DNA from: an uncultured Clostridia bacterium
GTDB taxonomy: Bacteria > Bacillota > Clostridia > Christensenellales > Borkfalkiaceae
DNA length: 64,000 bases
Direction: 5' to 3'
Assembly: GCA_944354265.1 (NCBI GenBank)
Contig: CALVPX010000003.1
Span: 18,815-82,814, forward strand
The notes beneath the pieces were generated by a model. The model was not told where the DNA came from and searched no databases. It saw only the letters and a program-made list of their open reading frames with translations. Of the stretch, positions 57,396 to 64,000 are shown piece after piece. The number at the start of each line of letters is the position of its first letter. The stretch's first letter is position 1. Made by a program: the position numbers and the translations under genes.

Positions 57396-57427
57396 AGCGG
57401 GGCGGGCACGAAAGTGCCCGCCCCGCT
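57396..57427 (-). terminator. Hairpin downstream of trpA
   Basis: 14-bp stem AGCGGGGCGGGCAC/complement with a 4-nt loop, 46 nt after the trpA stop. There is no long T-run on the minus strand, so strength is uncertain. Confidence 0.6.
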
Positions 57428-57472
57428 GCCGCACAATTTTATTCTTTGCACCATTCGGAGGGTATGTGTTAT

Positions 57473-58246
57473 TTAAACGGCGTGCACGGCCGCGGCGACT
57501 TCGGTTAAAAAGCTGCGCAGCGGCTCATCCGCCTTGGAGCCGTATTGTTCAATGATTTTAACTATGGCGGAGCCCATTATGGCGCCGTTGCACTTTGAAG
57601 CCATTTCGCCCGCCTGAACGGGGGTGGAAATGCCGAAGCCCACGCAGACGGGGGTGTCGGTCACCTCCCTTATGCGCGCATAGACGGAGGATATGTCGGC
57701 ATCAAACTTTTGCCTCATGCCCGTTACGCCCATCGACGAGACGAGGTAAATAAAGCCCTGACTGTCCGCGCACACCTTTTTTATGCGCTCCTCGGAGGTG
57801 GGGGCAACCATGTCTATGACGGTTATGCCGTAATTTAACGCCACCTCCTTTACCTCCCCGCTCTCCTCAAAGGGGATATCGGGGATTATTACACCCGAAA
57901 CGCCCGCCTGACGGCAGCGCGCAAAGAAACGGGCATAGCCGTAGAAGTAGACGGGGTTGGCGTAGGTCATGAAGAGAAAAGGCACCTTTTTTTGTATGCC
58001 CTCCACCATTTCGAAGATGGCGCCGAGGTTGACGCCGCCCGACAGGGCGCGGACGTCGGCATTCTGAATGACGGGGCCTTCGGCTATGGGGTCGGAGAAG
58101 GGTATGCCCACCTCGATTATATCCACGCCGCTGTCCTGCATAATTTCAAGATATCTCTTTGTGTCTGCAAGGGTGGGGTCGCCCGCGGTTATGAACCCGA
58201 CGAACGCCTTTTTGCCGCCCTCAAACGCCTTTGAAATTTCAATCAT
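57473..58246 (-). CDS. trpA: Tryptophan synthase alpha subunit
   Basis: Cleaves indole-3-glycerol phosphate to indole, which is channelled to TrpB. 257 aa with [20 protein letters not shown], the catalytic Glu in [35 protein letters not shown], the second catalytic region [11 protein letters not shown] and [12 protein letters not shown]. Last gene of the trp operon; its start overlaps trpB by 8 nt. Confidence 0.97.
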   Translation of the reverse strand: MIEISKAFEGGKKAFVGFITAGDPTLADTKRYLEIMQDSGVDIIEVGIPFSDPIAEGPVIQNADVRALSGGVNLGAIFEMVEGIQKKVPFLFMTYANPVYFYGYARFFARCRQAGVSGVIIPDIPFEESGEVKEVALNYGITVIDMVAPTSEERIKKVCADSQGFIYLVSSMGVTGMRQKFDADISSVYARIREVTDTPVCVGFGISTPVQAGEMASKCNGAIMGSAIVKIIEQYGSKADEPLRSFLTEVAAAVHAV

Positions 58247-59435
58247 ATATGTCGCTCCCCCTGTATCTTGCTATTGCGGCGACGTCCTTGTCGCCCCTGC
58301 CCGAAAGGCAGACTATTATGTTGTCCTCTTTTTTAAACTCCCTTGCCACCTTTACGGCATATGCCACGGCGTGTGCGCTCTCTATGGCGGGGATTATGCC
58401 CTCGGTCTTGGAGAGCAGTTCGAAGGCGTCGACCGCCTCGTCGTCGGTGACGGGAACGTATTCGGCGCGGTCTATGTCGTGGAGATAGGCGTGCTCGGGG
58501 CCGACGCCGGGGTAGTCCAACCCCGCGGATATGGAGTAGACGGGGGCGATCTGCCCGTGGCTGTCCTGACAGAAGAGCGAGAACATGCCGTGGAAGATGC
58601 CCGGCTTGCCCGTGGCTATTGTGGCGGCGGTTTCAAAGGTGTCCACGCCGCGGCCTGCGGCCTCGCACCCGATGAGGCGGACGGACTTGTCGCCTATGAA
58701 GTGATAGAAGGCGCCTATGGCGTTGGAGCCGCCGCCCACGCAGGCGACGACTGCGGAGGGAAGTTTGCCCTCCTTTTTTAAAATCTGCCCGCGCGCCTCC
58801 TTGGAGATGACCGCCTGAAAGTCCCTGACCATTGTGGGGAAGGGGTGGGGACCCATTACAGAGCCGAGGCAATAGTGCGTGTCGCTGACGCGGTTGGTCC
58901 ACTCCCTCATGCACTCGTTGACGGCATCCTTTAAAGTTGCCGTGCCCGAGGTGACGGGGTGAACCTTGGCGCCGAGGAGCTTCATGCGGTAGACGTTTAA
59001 GGCCTGCCGCTTTGTGTCCTCCTCGCCCATATAAATTTCGCACTCCATGCCGAGCAGCGCCGCCGCCGTGGCGGTTGCCACGCCGTGCTGACCTGCGCCC
59101 GTTTCGGCAATGAGGCGGGTTTTGCCCATCTTTTTTGCAAGCAGCGCCTGACCGAGGGCGTTGTTTATTTTGTGCGCGCCCGTGTGGTTCAAATCTTCGC
59201 GCTTCAAATAAATTTTGCAGCCGCCCACGCGTTCGGTCAAATTTTTGGCGAAGTACAGGCGCGAGGGCCTGCCCGCGTATTCGTCCAAGAGATATTCAAG
59301 TTCGGCGTTGAACTGACCGTCGGCGGAATATTTTTTGTATGCCGCCTCAAGCTCCTCGATGGCGTGCATTAAGGTTTCGGGCACATATTGCCCGCCGAAC
59401 TGACCGAATCTTCCCTTTTTGCTCATATCATTCAT
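58239..59435 (-). CDS. trpB: Tryptophan synthase beta subunit
   Basis: PLP enzyme joining indole and serine. 398 aa with [20 protein letters not shown], the PLP lysine in [47 protein letters not shown] (phosphate loop) and [14 protein letters not shown]. This is the standard TrpB1 type that pairs with TrpA encoded just downstream. Overlaps trpF by 8 nt. Confidence 0.98.
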   Translation of the reverse strand: MNDMSKKGRFGQFGGQYVPETLMHAIEELEAAYKKYSADGQFNAELEYLLDEYAGRPSRLYFAKNLTERVGGCKIYLKREDLNHTGAHKINNALGQALLAKKMGKTRLIAETGAGQHGVATATAAALLGMECEIYMGEEDTKRQALNVYRMKLLGAKVHPVTSGTATLKDAVNECMREWTNRVSDTHYCLGSVMGPHPFPTMVRDFQAVISKEARGQILKKEGKLPSAVVACVGGGSNAIGAFYHFIGDKSVRLIGCEAAGRGVDTFETAATIATGKPGIFHGMFSLFCQDSHGQIAPVYSISAGLDYPGVGPEHAYLHDIDRAEYVPVTDDEAVDAFELLSKTEGIIPAIESAHAVAYAVKVAREFKKEDNIIVCLSGRGDKDVAAIARYRGSDIYD

Positions 59436-60048
59436 AGTTGTCGCACTCCCTTACGTTTGCAATGAACTGACTTATTTTTGCGGCGTCCTTTTTGTTCTCC
59501 GTCTCCACCCCGCCGGAGGTATCCACCCCCCACGGGCGAACGGCGGAGAGCGCCGCCCTTACGTTCTGCGGGGTCAGTCCGCCCGCAAGTATTATCCGTT
59601 TATCAATTTGCCCGTACCTGCGCCACGGCACGCTCTTGCCCGTGCCGCCGCGGGCGACCCTGTCGTATGCGTCCAAGAGGACGATGTCGCACTCATCGGG
59701 ATAGGGCATTACGGTATCCCCCGCCACGCCGACGGACTTTATGACCGTGACGGGCGAAAGTTCCTTTAAGCGGCGTATATACTCCCCGTCCTCGTCGCCG
59801 TGCAGCTGAACTACATCTATGACCCCCTCCATGACGAGCGAGGCGATGAAGTTCACATCGTCGTTGACGAACACGCCCACCCTCTCTATCTTTGGGGAGA
59901 GCAGCGCGGCGCACTCCCTTACGAACCCGGCGGTCACGCTGCGCTTGAAGCCCGCCGTCATGATAAACCCGACATAGTCGGGGGTCAACGCATTGAGTTG
60001 GGGGATTATGTCGGCGCTTGTGATGCCGCAAATCTTTACTTTATACAT
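59428..60048 (-). CDS. trpF: Phosphoribosylanthranilate isomerase
   Basis: Amadori isomerase, 206 aa, TIM barrel. [15 protein letters not shown] carries the catalytic Cys; [20 protein letters not shown] (catalytic Asp), [11 protein letters not shown] and [17 protein letters not shown] close the phosphate site. The start overlaps the end of trpC by 13 nt. Confidence 0.95.
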   Translation of the reverse strand: MYKVKICGITSADIIPQLNALTPDYVGFIMTAGFKRSVTAGFVRECAALLSPKIERVGVFVNDDVNFIASLVMEGVIDVVQLHGDEDGEYIRRLKELSPVTVIKSVGVAGDTVMPYPDECDIVLLDAYDRVARGGTGKSVPWRRYGQIDKRIILAGGLTPQNVRAALSAVRPWGVDTSGGVETENKKDAAKISQFIANVRECDNYE

Positions 60049-60821
60049 GTCAGTTGCCTTAAAGTTTGCCTGCGGTCTTGCGACCTCATCAGGTACTCGC
60101 CCACGAGCACCGCGTCGGCGCCCGCCGCGCGCTGTGCGGCGGCGTCCTCCACGCTCATTACGCCCGATTCGCTGACGAATATGTTAGACTTATCCACAAG
60201 TTTGCGGTAGCGCGCCGCCCTGCCCGCGTCCACCGAAAAGTCGGCGAGATTGCGGTTGTTTATTCCTATAATCTTTGCGCCCATGCTTTGGGCGCGCTCA
60301 ATCTGCTCCTCGTTGCGGCACTCAAACAGCGCCTCAAGCCCCAAACTGCGGGCGGTTTCGAACAGCTTGCGCGCTTCGTACGGCGCCAACGCCGTCATGA
60401 TGAGCAGTATGCAGTCCGCCCCGAGCAATGCGCTCTCGTACACCTGATACTCAGTGAGGATGAAGTCCTTCCTGAGCATGGGGACTGACACCTGAGCGCG
60501 GATGTCGCCAAAAATTTTGTCCGAGCCGAGGAAGTACTTGGGCTCCGTCAGGCAGGATATCGCCGCCGCGCCGCCTTCGGCATAGTCGCGGGCGATTGCA
60601 AGATAGTTGAACTGTTCGTCTATGACGCCCTTTGAGGGACTTGCCTTTTTGACCTCAGCAATGACCTTTAAATGTTCGCCCCTGAGTGCGTTTGCAAAGG
60701 CATATCCCCGCCCCTTTGCGGCGAGCGCCTGCCTTTTGACCTCTTCAAGGGGCACTGTTTTCATCTTGTCCTCCACCCGTGAGAGGGTGCAGGAGCAAAT
60801 TTCCTTTAAAATGCCTTTCAT
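60036..60821 (-). CDS. trpC: Indole-3-glycerol phosphate synthase
   Basis: Ring closure to indole-3-glycerol phosphate. 261 aa: VIAEVKKASPSKGVI (catalytic Lys/Glu region), CLTEPKYFLGS, PMLRKDFILTEYQVYES, IIGINNRNLADFSVD, FVSESGVMSVEDA and ADAVLVGEYLMRS. The start at 60819-60821 overlaps the trpD stop by 4 nt (ATGA). Separate from trpF, unlike the fused E. coli enzyme. Confidence 0.96.
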   Translation of the reverse strand: MKGILKEICSCTLSRVEDKMKTVPLEEVKRQALAAKGRGYAFANALRGEHLKVIAEVKKASPSKGVIDEQFNYLAIARDYAEGGAAAISCLTEPKYFLGSDKIFGDIRAQVSVPMLRKDFILTEYQVYESALLGADCILLIMTALAPYEARKLFETARSLGLEALFECRNEEQIERAQSMGAKIIGINNRNLADFSVDAGRAARYRKLVDKSNIFVSESGVMSVEDAAAQRAAGADAVLVGEYLMRSQDRRQTLRQLTCIK

Positions 60822-61828
60822 GCGTTGGTCGCCCTTACAAAGTTGTTGAATACGCCGTACGCCGCGCCGCTGTCCAAGAGGCTGCCGGCATATTTTGCGC
60901 CTTCGCGCAGGTCCTTGGCCCTGCCCGCAAGGTAGAAGCACACGGCGGAGTTGGCAATCACCGCGTCGCGGTAGGCGCTGCGTTCGCCCTGAAGAATGCT
61001 CAGCATTATCTTAGCGTTTTCGTCCGGTTCGCCCCCGACTATGTCGCCCTTTTCAATGGGGTCGAGCCCGAAATCTTCGGGGGAAAGATAATATTCGCGC
61101 TCTCTTCCGTCGATAATTTCGCAGCAGTAAGTTCTGTCTGATAGGGAGACTTCGTCCAATGTGTCGCAGCCGTAGACGGCAATGACCCGCCTTGTGCCTA
61201 GGCGGCTCAACACGCGCGCGAGGGGCACGACCATATCCTTTGAGTACACGCCCAAAAGCTGCATGTTTGCCCGCGCGGGATTGGCGAGGGGGCCCAAAAT
61301 GTTGAACATGGTGCGGACGCCGAGGGCGCTGCGCACGGGGGCGGCGTACTTCATGGCGGGGTGGTAGACCTGCGCGTGCAGGAACATGAAGTTGCACTTA
61401 TCCATGACCTCGCCCGCCTTTGAGGGGTCGACCTTTAATTTTGCGCCGAGGGCGGTGAGCACGTCTGCCGCGCCGCACTTTGAGGACACGCTGCGGTTGC
61501 CGTGCTTTGCCACCTTTACCCCGCCCGCGGCCACCACAAAGGAGGCGCAGGTGGAGAGGTTGAACGAGCACGACTTGTCGCCGCCCGTGCCGACTATGTC
61601 CATGCTGTCTGACGTTACAGAGCAGGGCAGGGCGACCTCGCGCATGACCTGCGCAGAGGCGGCTATCTCCTCCACCGTTTCGCCCTTTAAGCGGAGGGCG
61701 GTGAGGTAACCCGCCACCTGAGCTTCGTCGGCAGCGCCCGTCATTATCTCCTTCATGCTGTCGGCGGCCTCCTGATATGTCAGCGATTTGCCGTCGTCTA
61801 TCATCTTTTTAATGGCGTCCTGTATCAT
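60818..61828 (-). CDS. trpD: Anthranilate phosphoribosyltransferase
   Basis: 336 aa. DIVGTGGDKSCSFNLST (PRPP loop), KHGNRSVSSKCGAADVLTALG, the anthranilate contact MFLHAQVYHPAMKYAAPVRSAL is split over conserved helices, and FNILGPLANPA and DEVSLSD complete the set. The start chosen is ATG 61826-61828 (MIQDAIKKM), 2 nt after trpG with AGAGGTG upstream; 17 extra upstream codons belong to trpG DNA. Confidence 0.96.
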   Translation of the reverse strand: MIQDAIKKMIDDGKSLTYQEAADSMKEIMTGAADEAQVAGYLTALRLKGETVEEIAASAQVMREVALPCSVTSDSMDIVGTGGDKSCSFNLSTCASFVVAAGGVKVAKHGNRSVSSKCGAADVLTALGAKLKVDPSKAGEVMDKCNFMFLHAQVYHPAMKYAAPVRSALGVRTMFNILGPLANPARANMQLLGVYSKDMVVPLARVLSRLGTRRVIAVYGCDTLDEVSLSDRTYCCEIIDGREREYYLSPEDFGLDPIEKGDIVGGEPDENAKIMLSILQGERSAYRDAVIANSAVCFYLAGRAKDLREGAKYAGSLLDSGAAYGVFNNFVRATNA

Positions 61829-61830
61829 AT

Positions 61831-62409
61831 TTACACCTCTTCTATGTTCAAAAAATTGGATATTATGCGCTTTCCGCATTGGGTAAGAACCGATTCGGGG
61901 TGAAATTGCACCCCATATATGCTGTAGTTAACGTGTTGCACCGCCATAATTTCGCCGTCGGCCGTCCGCGCCGTCACCTTTAATGCCGGCGGCAGATTGT
62001 CGCACGCAAGCGAGTGATAGCGCGCCACCTTTATCTCCTTGGGAAGCCCTGCAAACAGCGGGCAGCTGTCATCTAAATATGCCGTGTCCGCCTTGCCGTG
62101 CATGAGCCTTTTGGCGTAGGTCACTCTGCCGCCGAAGGCGCTGCATATTCCCTGATGCCCGAGGCAGACGCCCAAAACTGCCGCCCTGCCGGCGAAGTGA
62201 AGGGGCACTTTGCAGGTTATTCCCGCATCCTCGGGCCGCCCGGGGCCGGGGGAAATTATTATGTGCGTGGGCGAAAACTGCTTCTCAAGCTCGCCGCAGG
62301 TGTACCCGTCGTTCTTCACGACGGTGACATCGGGGGCAAATTCGCCGACGTACTGATATAAATTGTAAGAAAATGAGTCGTAATTGTCGACTATTATCAC
62401 CTTTTTCAT
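61831..62409 (-). CDS. trpG: Anthranilate synthase glutamine amidotransferase component
   Basis: 192-aa class I amidotransferase giving ammonia to TrpE. VDNYDSFSYNLYQYVGE, SPGPGRPEDAG, the nucleophile in VLGVCLGHQGICSAFGG (Cys near 81) and GVQFHPESVLT (His/Glu). It could also serve PabB, but its position between trpE and trpD assigns it to tryptophan. Overlaps the trpE stop by 4 nt. Confidence 0.96.
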   Translation of the reverse strand: MKKVIIVDNYDSFSYNLYQYVGEFAPDVTVVKNDGYTCGELEKQFSPTHIIISPGPGRPEDAGITCKVPLHFAGRAAVLGVCLGHQGICSAFGGRVTYAKRLMHGKADTAYLDDSCPLFAGLPKEIKVARYHSLACDNLPPALKVTARTADGEIMAVQHVNYSIYGVQFHPESVLTQCGKRIISNFLNIEEV

Positions 62410-63878
62410 AGTTTATCCTGTGCGCTCGCCACAATTGCTTCGCGCATGGCTGCAGATTTATTGACCGTCTCCATAAATTCGCTCTCGGGGCGGCTGTCCG
62501 CCACAATTCCGCCGCCGGCACGCACCGTGACGGTATCGTTGAACTTGGCGGCTGTGCGAATGGCTATGCAGAAGTCGCCGTCGCCGTTGAAGGAGATGTA
62601 ACCGACTGCCCCGCCGTACACGCCGCGGACGTTGCCCTCCTCAAGCTCAGCGATGATCCCCATCGCCCTGCGCTTGGGCGCGCCCGAGAGGGTGCCCGCC
62701 GGGAGGGTGGCGGCGAGGGCGTCGAGCACGTCCCTGCCCTCCTCAACCTCGCCGACGACGGCGGAGGTTATGTGCATTATGTGCGAAAAGCGGTAGATTT
62801 TTTTGTAGTCCTCCACCCTTACGCTGCCGAATTTGCAGATTTTTCCGAGGTCGTTGCGGCCGAGGTCGACGAGCATGTTGTGCTCCGCCACCTCCTTTTC
62901 GTCCGAAAGAAGGTCAGCCTCCATCGCCCTGTCCTCCTCGTCCGTTCTGCCCCTCGGGCGGGTGCCCGCTATGGGGAAGGTCGCCGCCCTGCCGTCCGAC
63001 AGCTTTACAAGCGTTTCGGGCGAGGCGCCGGCAAGCTCTGTCTCTCCCATCGACATATATATCATATACGGCGAGGGATTGGTGGTGCGGAGCTGACGGT
63101 AGGCGTTTAAAAGGCTGCCTTCAAGCTGCGCCGTCCACACGTTGGAGGGCACGCATTGGAAGATTTCGCCCTCGCGTATGGCAAGCTTTGCCTGCTCCAC
63201 CTTTGCCATGTACTGCTCGCGGCTGAACGCCATCTTGAAGGGGGTCAAAAGCTTTGCGCCCGCCCTCGGCCGCGCCCCGCCGTTTGAAATTATGCTGTGC
63301 ATGTCGGCGATGTCCGCCACCGCCCTTTGGTACTCCGCCGCGCCGACCGAGCCGAGGTCGACATTGACTATGGCGTAGACCTTTTGGCTGAAGTTGTCGT
63401 AGGCGATTACCTTGTCGAAGAGCATAAGCCTGCAGTCGCCGAAGTCGCCCGAGGGAAGGAAGTCAGCCTTTTCGTAGTACTTGTAATATTCGTACGAAAA
63501 GTAGCCAACAAGCCCGCCCGTGAAGGGCGGAAGCCCCTCAATTTTGGGAGTGCGGCACTTGCCGAGCAGTTTGCGTATCTCTCCGTTGGGGTCGCGCGTT
63601 GAAAGAGTGCGCGTCTTGCCGTCGCGGGCGACGGTCAGCTGTCCGTCGCGGAGGAAAATTTCGGCCACGGGGCCGAAGCCTATAAAGGAGTAGCGCGCCA
63701 CCTTTTCGCCGCCCTCTATCGATTCGAAAAGAAAGCAGTTTTTAAAGCGCTCCTTTACGGCGCTTACAACCTGAATGGGAGTTGCAAGGTCGGCAAAGGT
63801 CTGCGCATACAGCGACGCCCTGCCGTAGCCTTTAGCCCTCAGACTATTGAGTTGTTCAAGCGTGTAGTTGACTTTCAT
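62406..63878 (-). CDS. trpE: Anthranilate synthase component I
   Basis: 490 aa, converts chorismate to anthranilate. The N-terminal FLFESIEGGEKVARYSFIGF holds the LLES-like tryptophan feedback site; the chorismate-binding domain has GEIFQCVPSN, FPIAGTRPRGRTDEED, MLVDLGRNDLGKI, LPAGTLSGAPKRRAM and YGGAVGYISF. First gene of the overlapping trpEGDCFBA operon. ATG 63876-63878 lacks a Shine-Dalgarno (ACACATAATACTTAT before it), so it may be translated from a very short leader; no T-box or trp leader peptide is visible in the 120 nt available. Confidence 0.96.
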   Translation of the reverse strand: MKVNYTLEQLNSLRAKGYGRASLYAQTFADLATPIQVVSAVKERFKNCFLFESIEGGEKVARYSFIGFGPVAEIFLRDGQLTVARDGKTRTLSTRDPNGEIRKLLGKCRTPKIEGLPPFTGGLVGYFSYEYYKYYEKADFLPSGDFGDCRLMLFDKVIAYDNFSQKVYAIVNVDLGSVGAAEYQRAVADIADMHSIISNGGARPRAGAKLLTPFKMAFSREQYMAKVEQAKLAIREGEIFQCVPSNVWTAQLEGSLLNAYRQLRTTNPSPYMIYMSMGETELAGASPETLVKLSDGRAATFPIAGTRPRGRTDEEDRAMEADLLSDEKEVAEHNMLVDLGRNDLGKICKFGSVRVEDYKKIYRFSHIMHITSAVVGEVEEGRDVLDALAATLPAGTLSGAPKRRAMGIIAELEEGNVRGVYGGAVGYISFNGDGDFCIAIRTAAKFNDTVTVRAGGGIVADSRPESEFMETVNKSAAMREAIVASAQDKL

Positions 63879-64000
63879 ATAAGTATTATGTGTTGAATGA
63901 GATGCGAAGCTTATAATAAGTGAATAAATCATAACTACGCGTTCAACGCGTAGTTTGCACTAGCCCTGTAAGGGCATGGTACCGGCTGTGCTATTCGCAC
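63879..64000 (-). other. trpE upstream region with hairpins
   Basis: Contains the perfect hairpin AACTACGCGTT/AACGCGTAGTT (63933-63955), a GCCCT/AGGGC hairpin and a TTATTATAAG stretch that may hold the trp promoter. It may be the end of another hairpin array; the window stops before this can be judged. Confidence 0.4.

Noticed and set aside
63879-64000. trp attenuator with leader peptide
   Set aside because: No short ORF with tandem Trp codons or terminator was found in the 120 nt available before the window ends.

Overview
The window is a dense bacterial chromosome segment, fairly G+C-rich by eye, with strongly biased gene strands. It encodes sporulation proteins (SpoIIE and a SpoIVA-type coat protein), LL-diaminopimelate aminotransferase, type III glutamine synthetase, a split 'archaeal-type' glutamate synthase, RNase J and sigma-A promoters of the TTGACA-17-TATAAT type. 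Together these point to an anaerobic, endospore-forming member of the Clostridia. A Christensenellales-like gut lineage is possible, but that placement is a guess. No rRNA, tRNA, CRISPR array, transposase or phage gene was seen.

Layout. 1-5 kb: plsX (cut by the window edge), a probable GNAT toxin-antitoxin pair, and a vanW / PHP / recF operon transcribed away from dnaA. 5-12 kb: dnaA, mnmG and spoIIE on the plus strand. 11.8-18.7 kb (minus): a membrane-anchored XRE regulator with a small membrane partner, malQ, pyrG-dapL and dapF. 19-33.5 kb (minus) is a nitrogen-assimilation block: six genes comprising split glutamate synthase with purA inside, an Amt-PII fusion transporter and GS-III, with a CLC channel and an ATP-grasp ligase between them. 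33.8-44 kb (minus): a Fic protein flanked by direct repeats, DNA polymerase IV, aroA, the tRNA wobble-uridine pair trhP/trmR, RNase J and a 719-residue coiled-coil/repeat protein. 44.6-46.8 kb: serC-serA. 47-57 kb: a 52-residue basic protein, the degenerate SpoIVA, an ATP-grasp protein, an alpha/beta hydrolase, a ketopantoate-reductase-like protein, an SGNH esterase and a GH3 glycosidase. 57.5-63.9 kb: a complete overlapping trpEGDCFBA operon.

The genes form a biosynthetic core. Ammonium enters through Amt-PII and is fixed by GS-III and glutamate synthase. The nitrogen then feeds PurA, PyrG, lysine/DAP, serine and tryptophan synthesis, with AroA supplying the chorismate branch.

The most striking non-coding feature is the intergenic DNA, which is packed with several families of palindromic elements. 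One family, probably undescribed, is a composite of about 225-255 bp: up to four hairpins on each side of an AT-rich core, separated by an invariant 7-nt spacer (GTGAAAT on one arm, ATTTCAC on the other). Hairpin stems differ between copies but stay self-complementary. A second structured element of about 185 bp occurs three times, each time directly after a glutamate-synthase or glutamine-synthetase gene. Other leads are a SpoIVA lacking its NTPase core, three apparently leaderless promoters and a possible attenuator in front of plsX.
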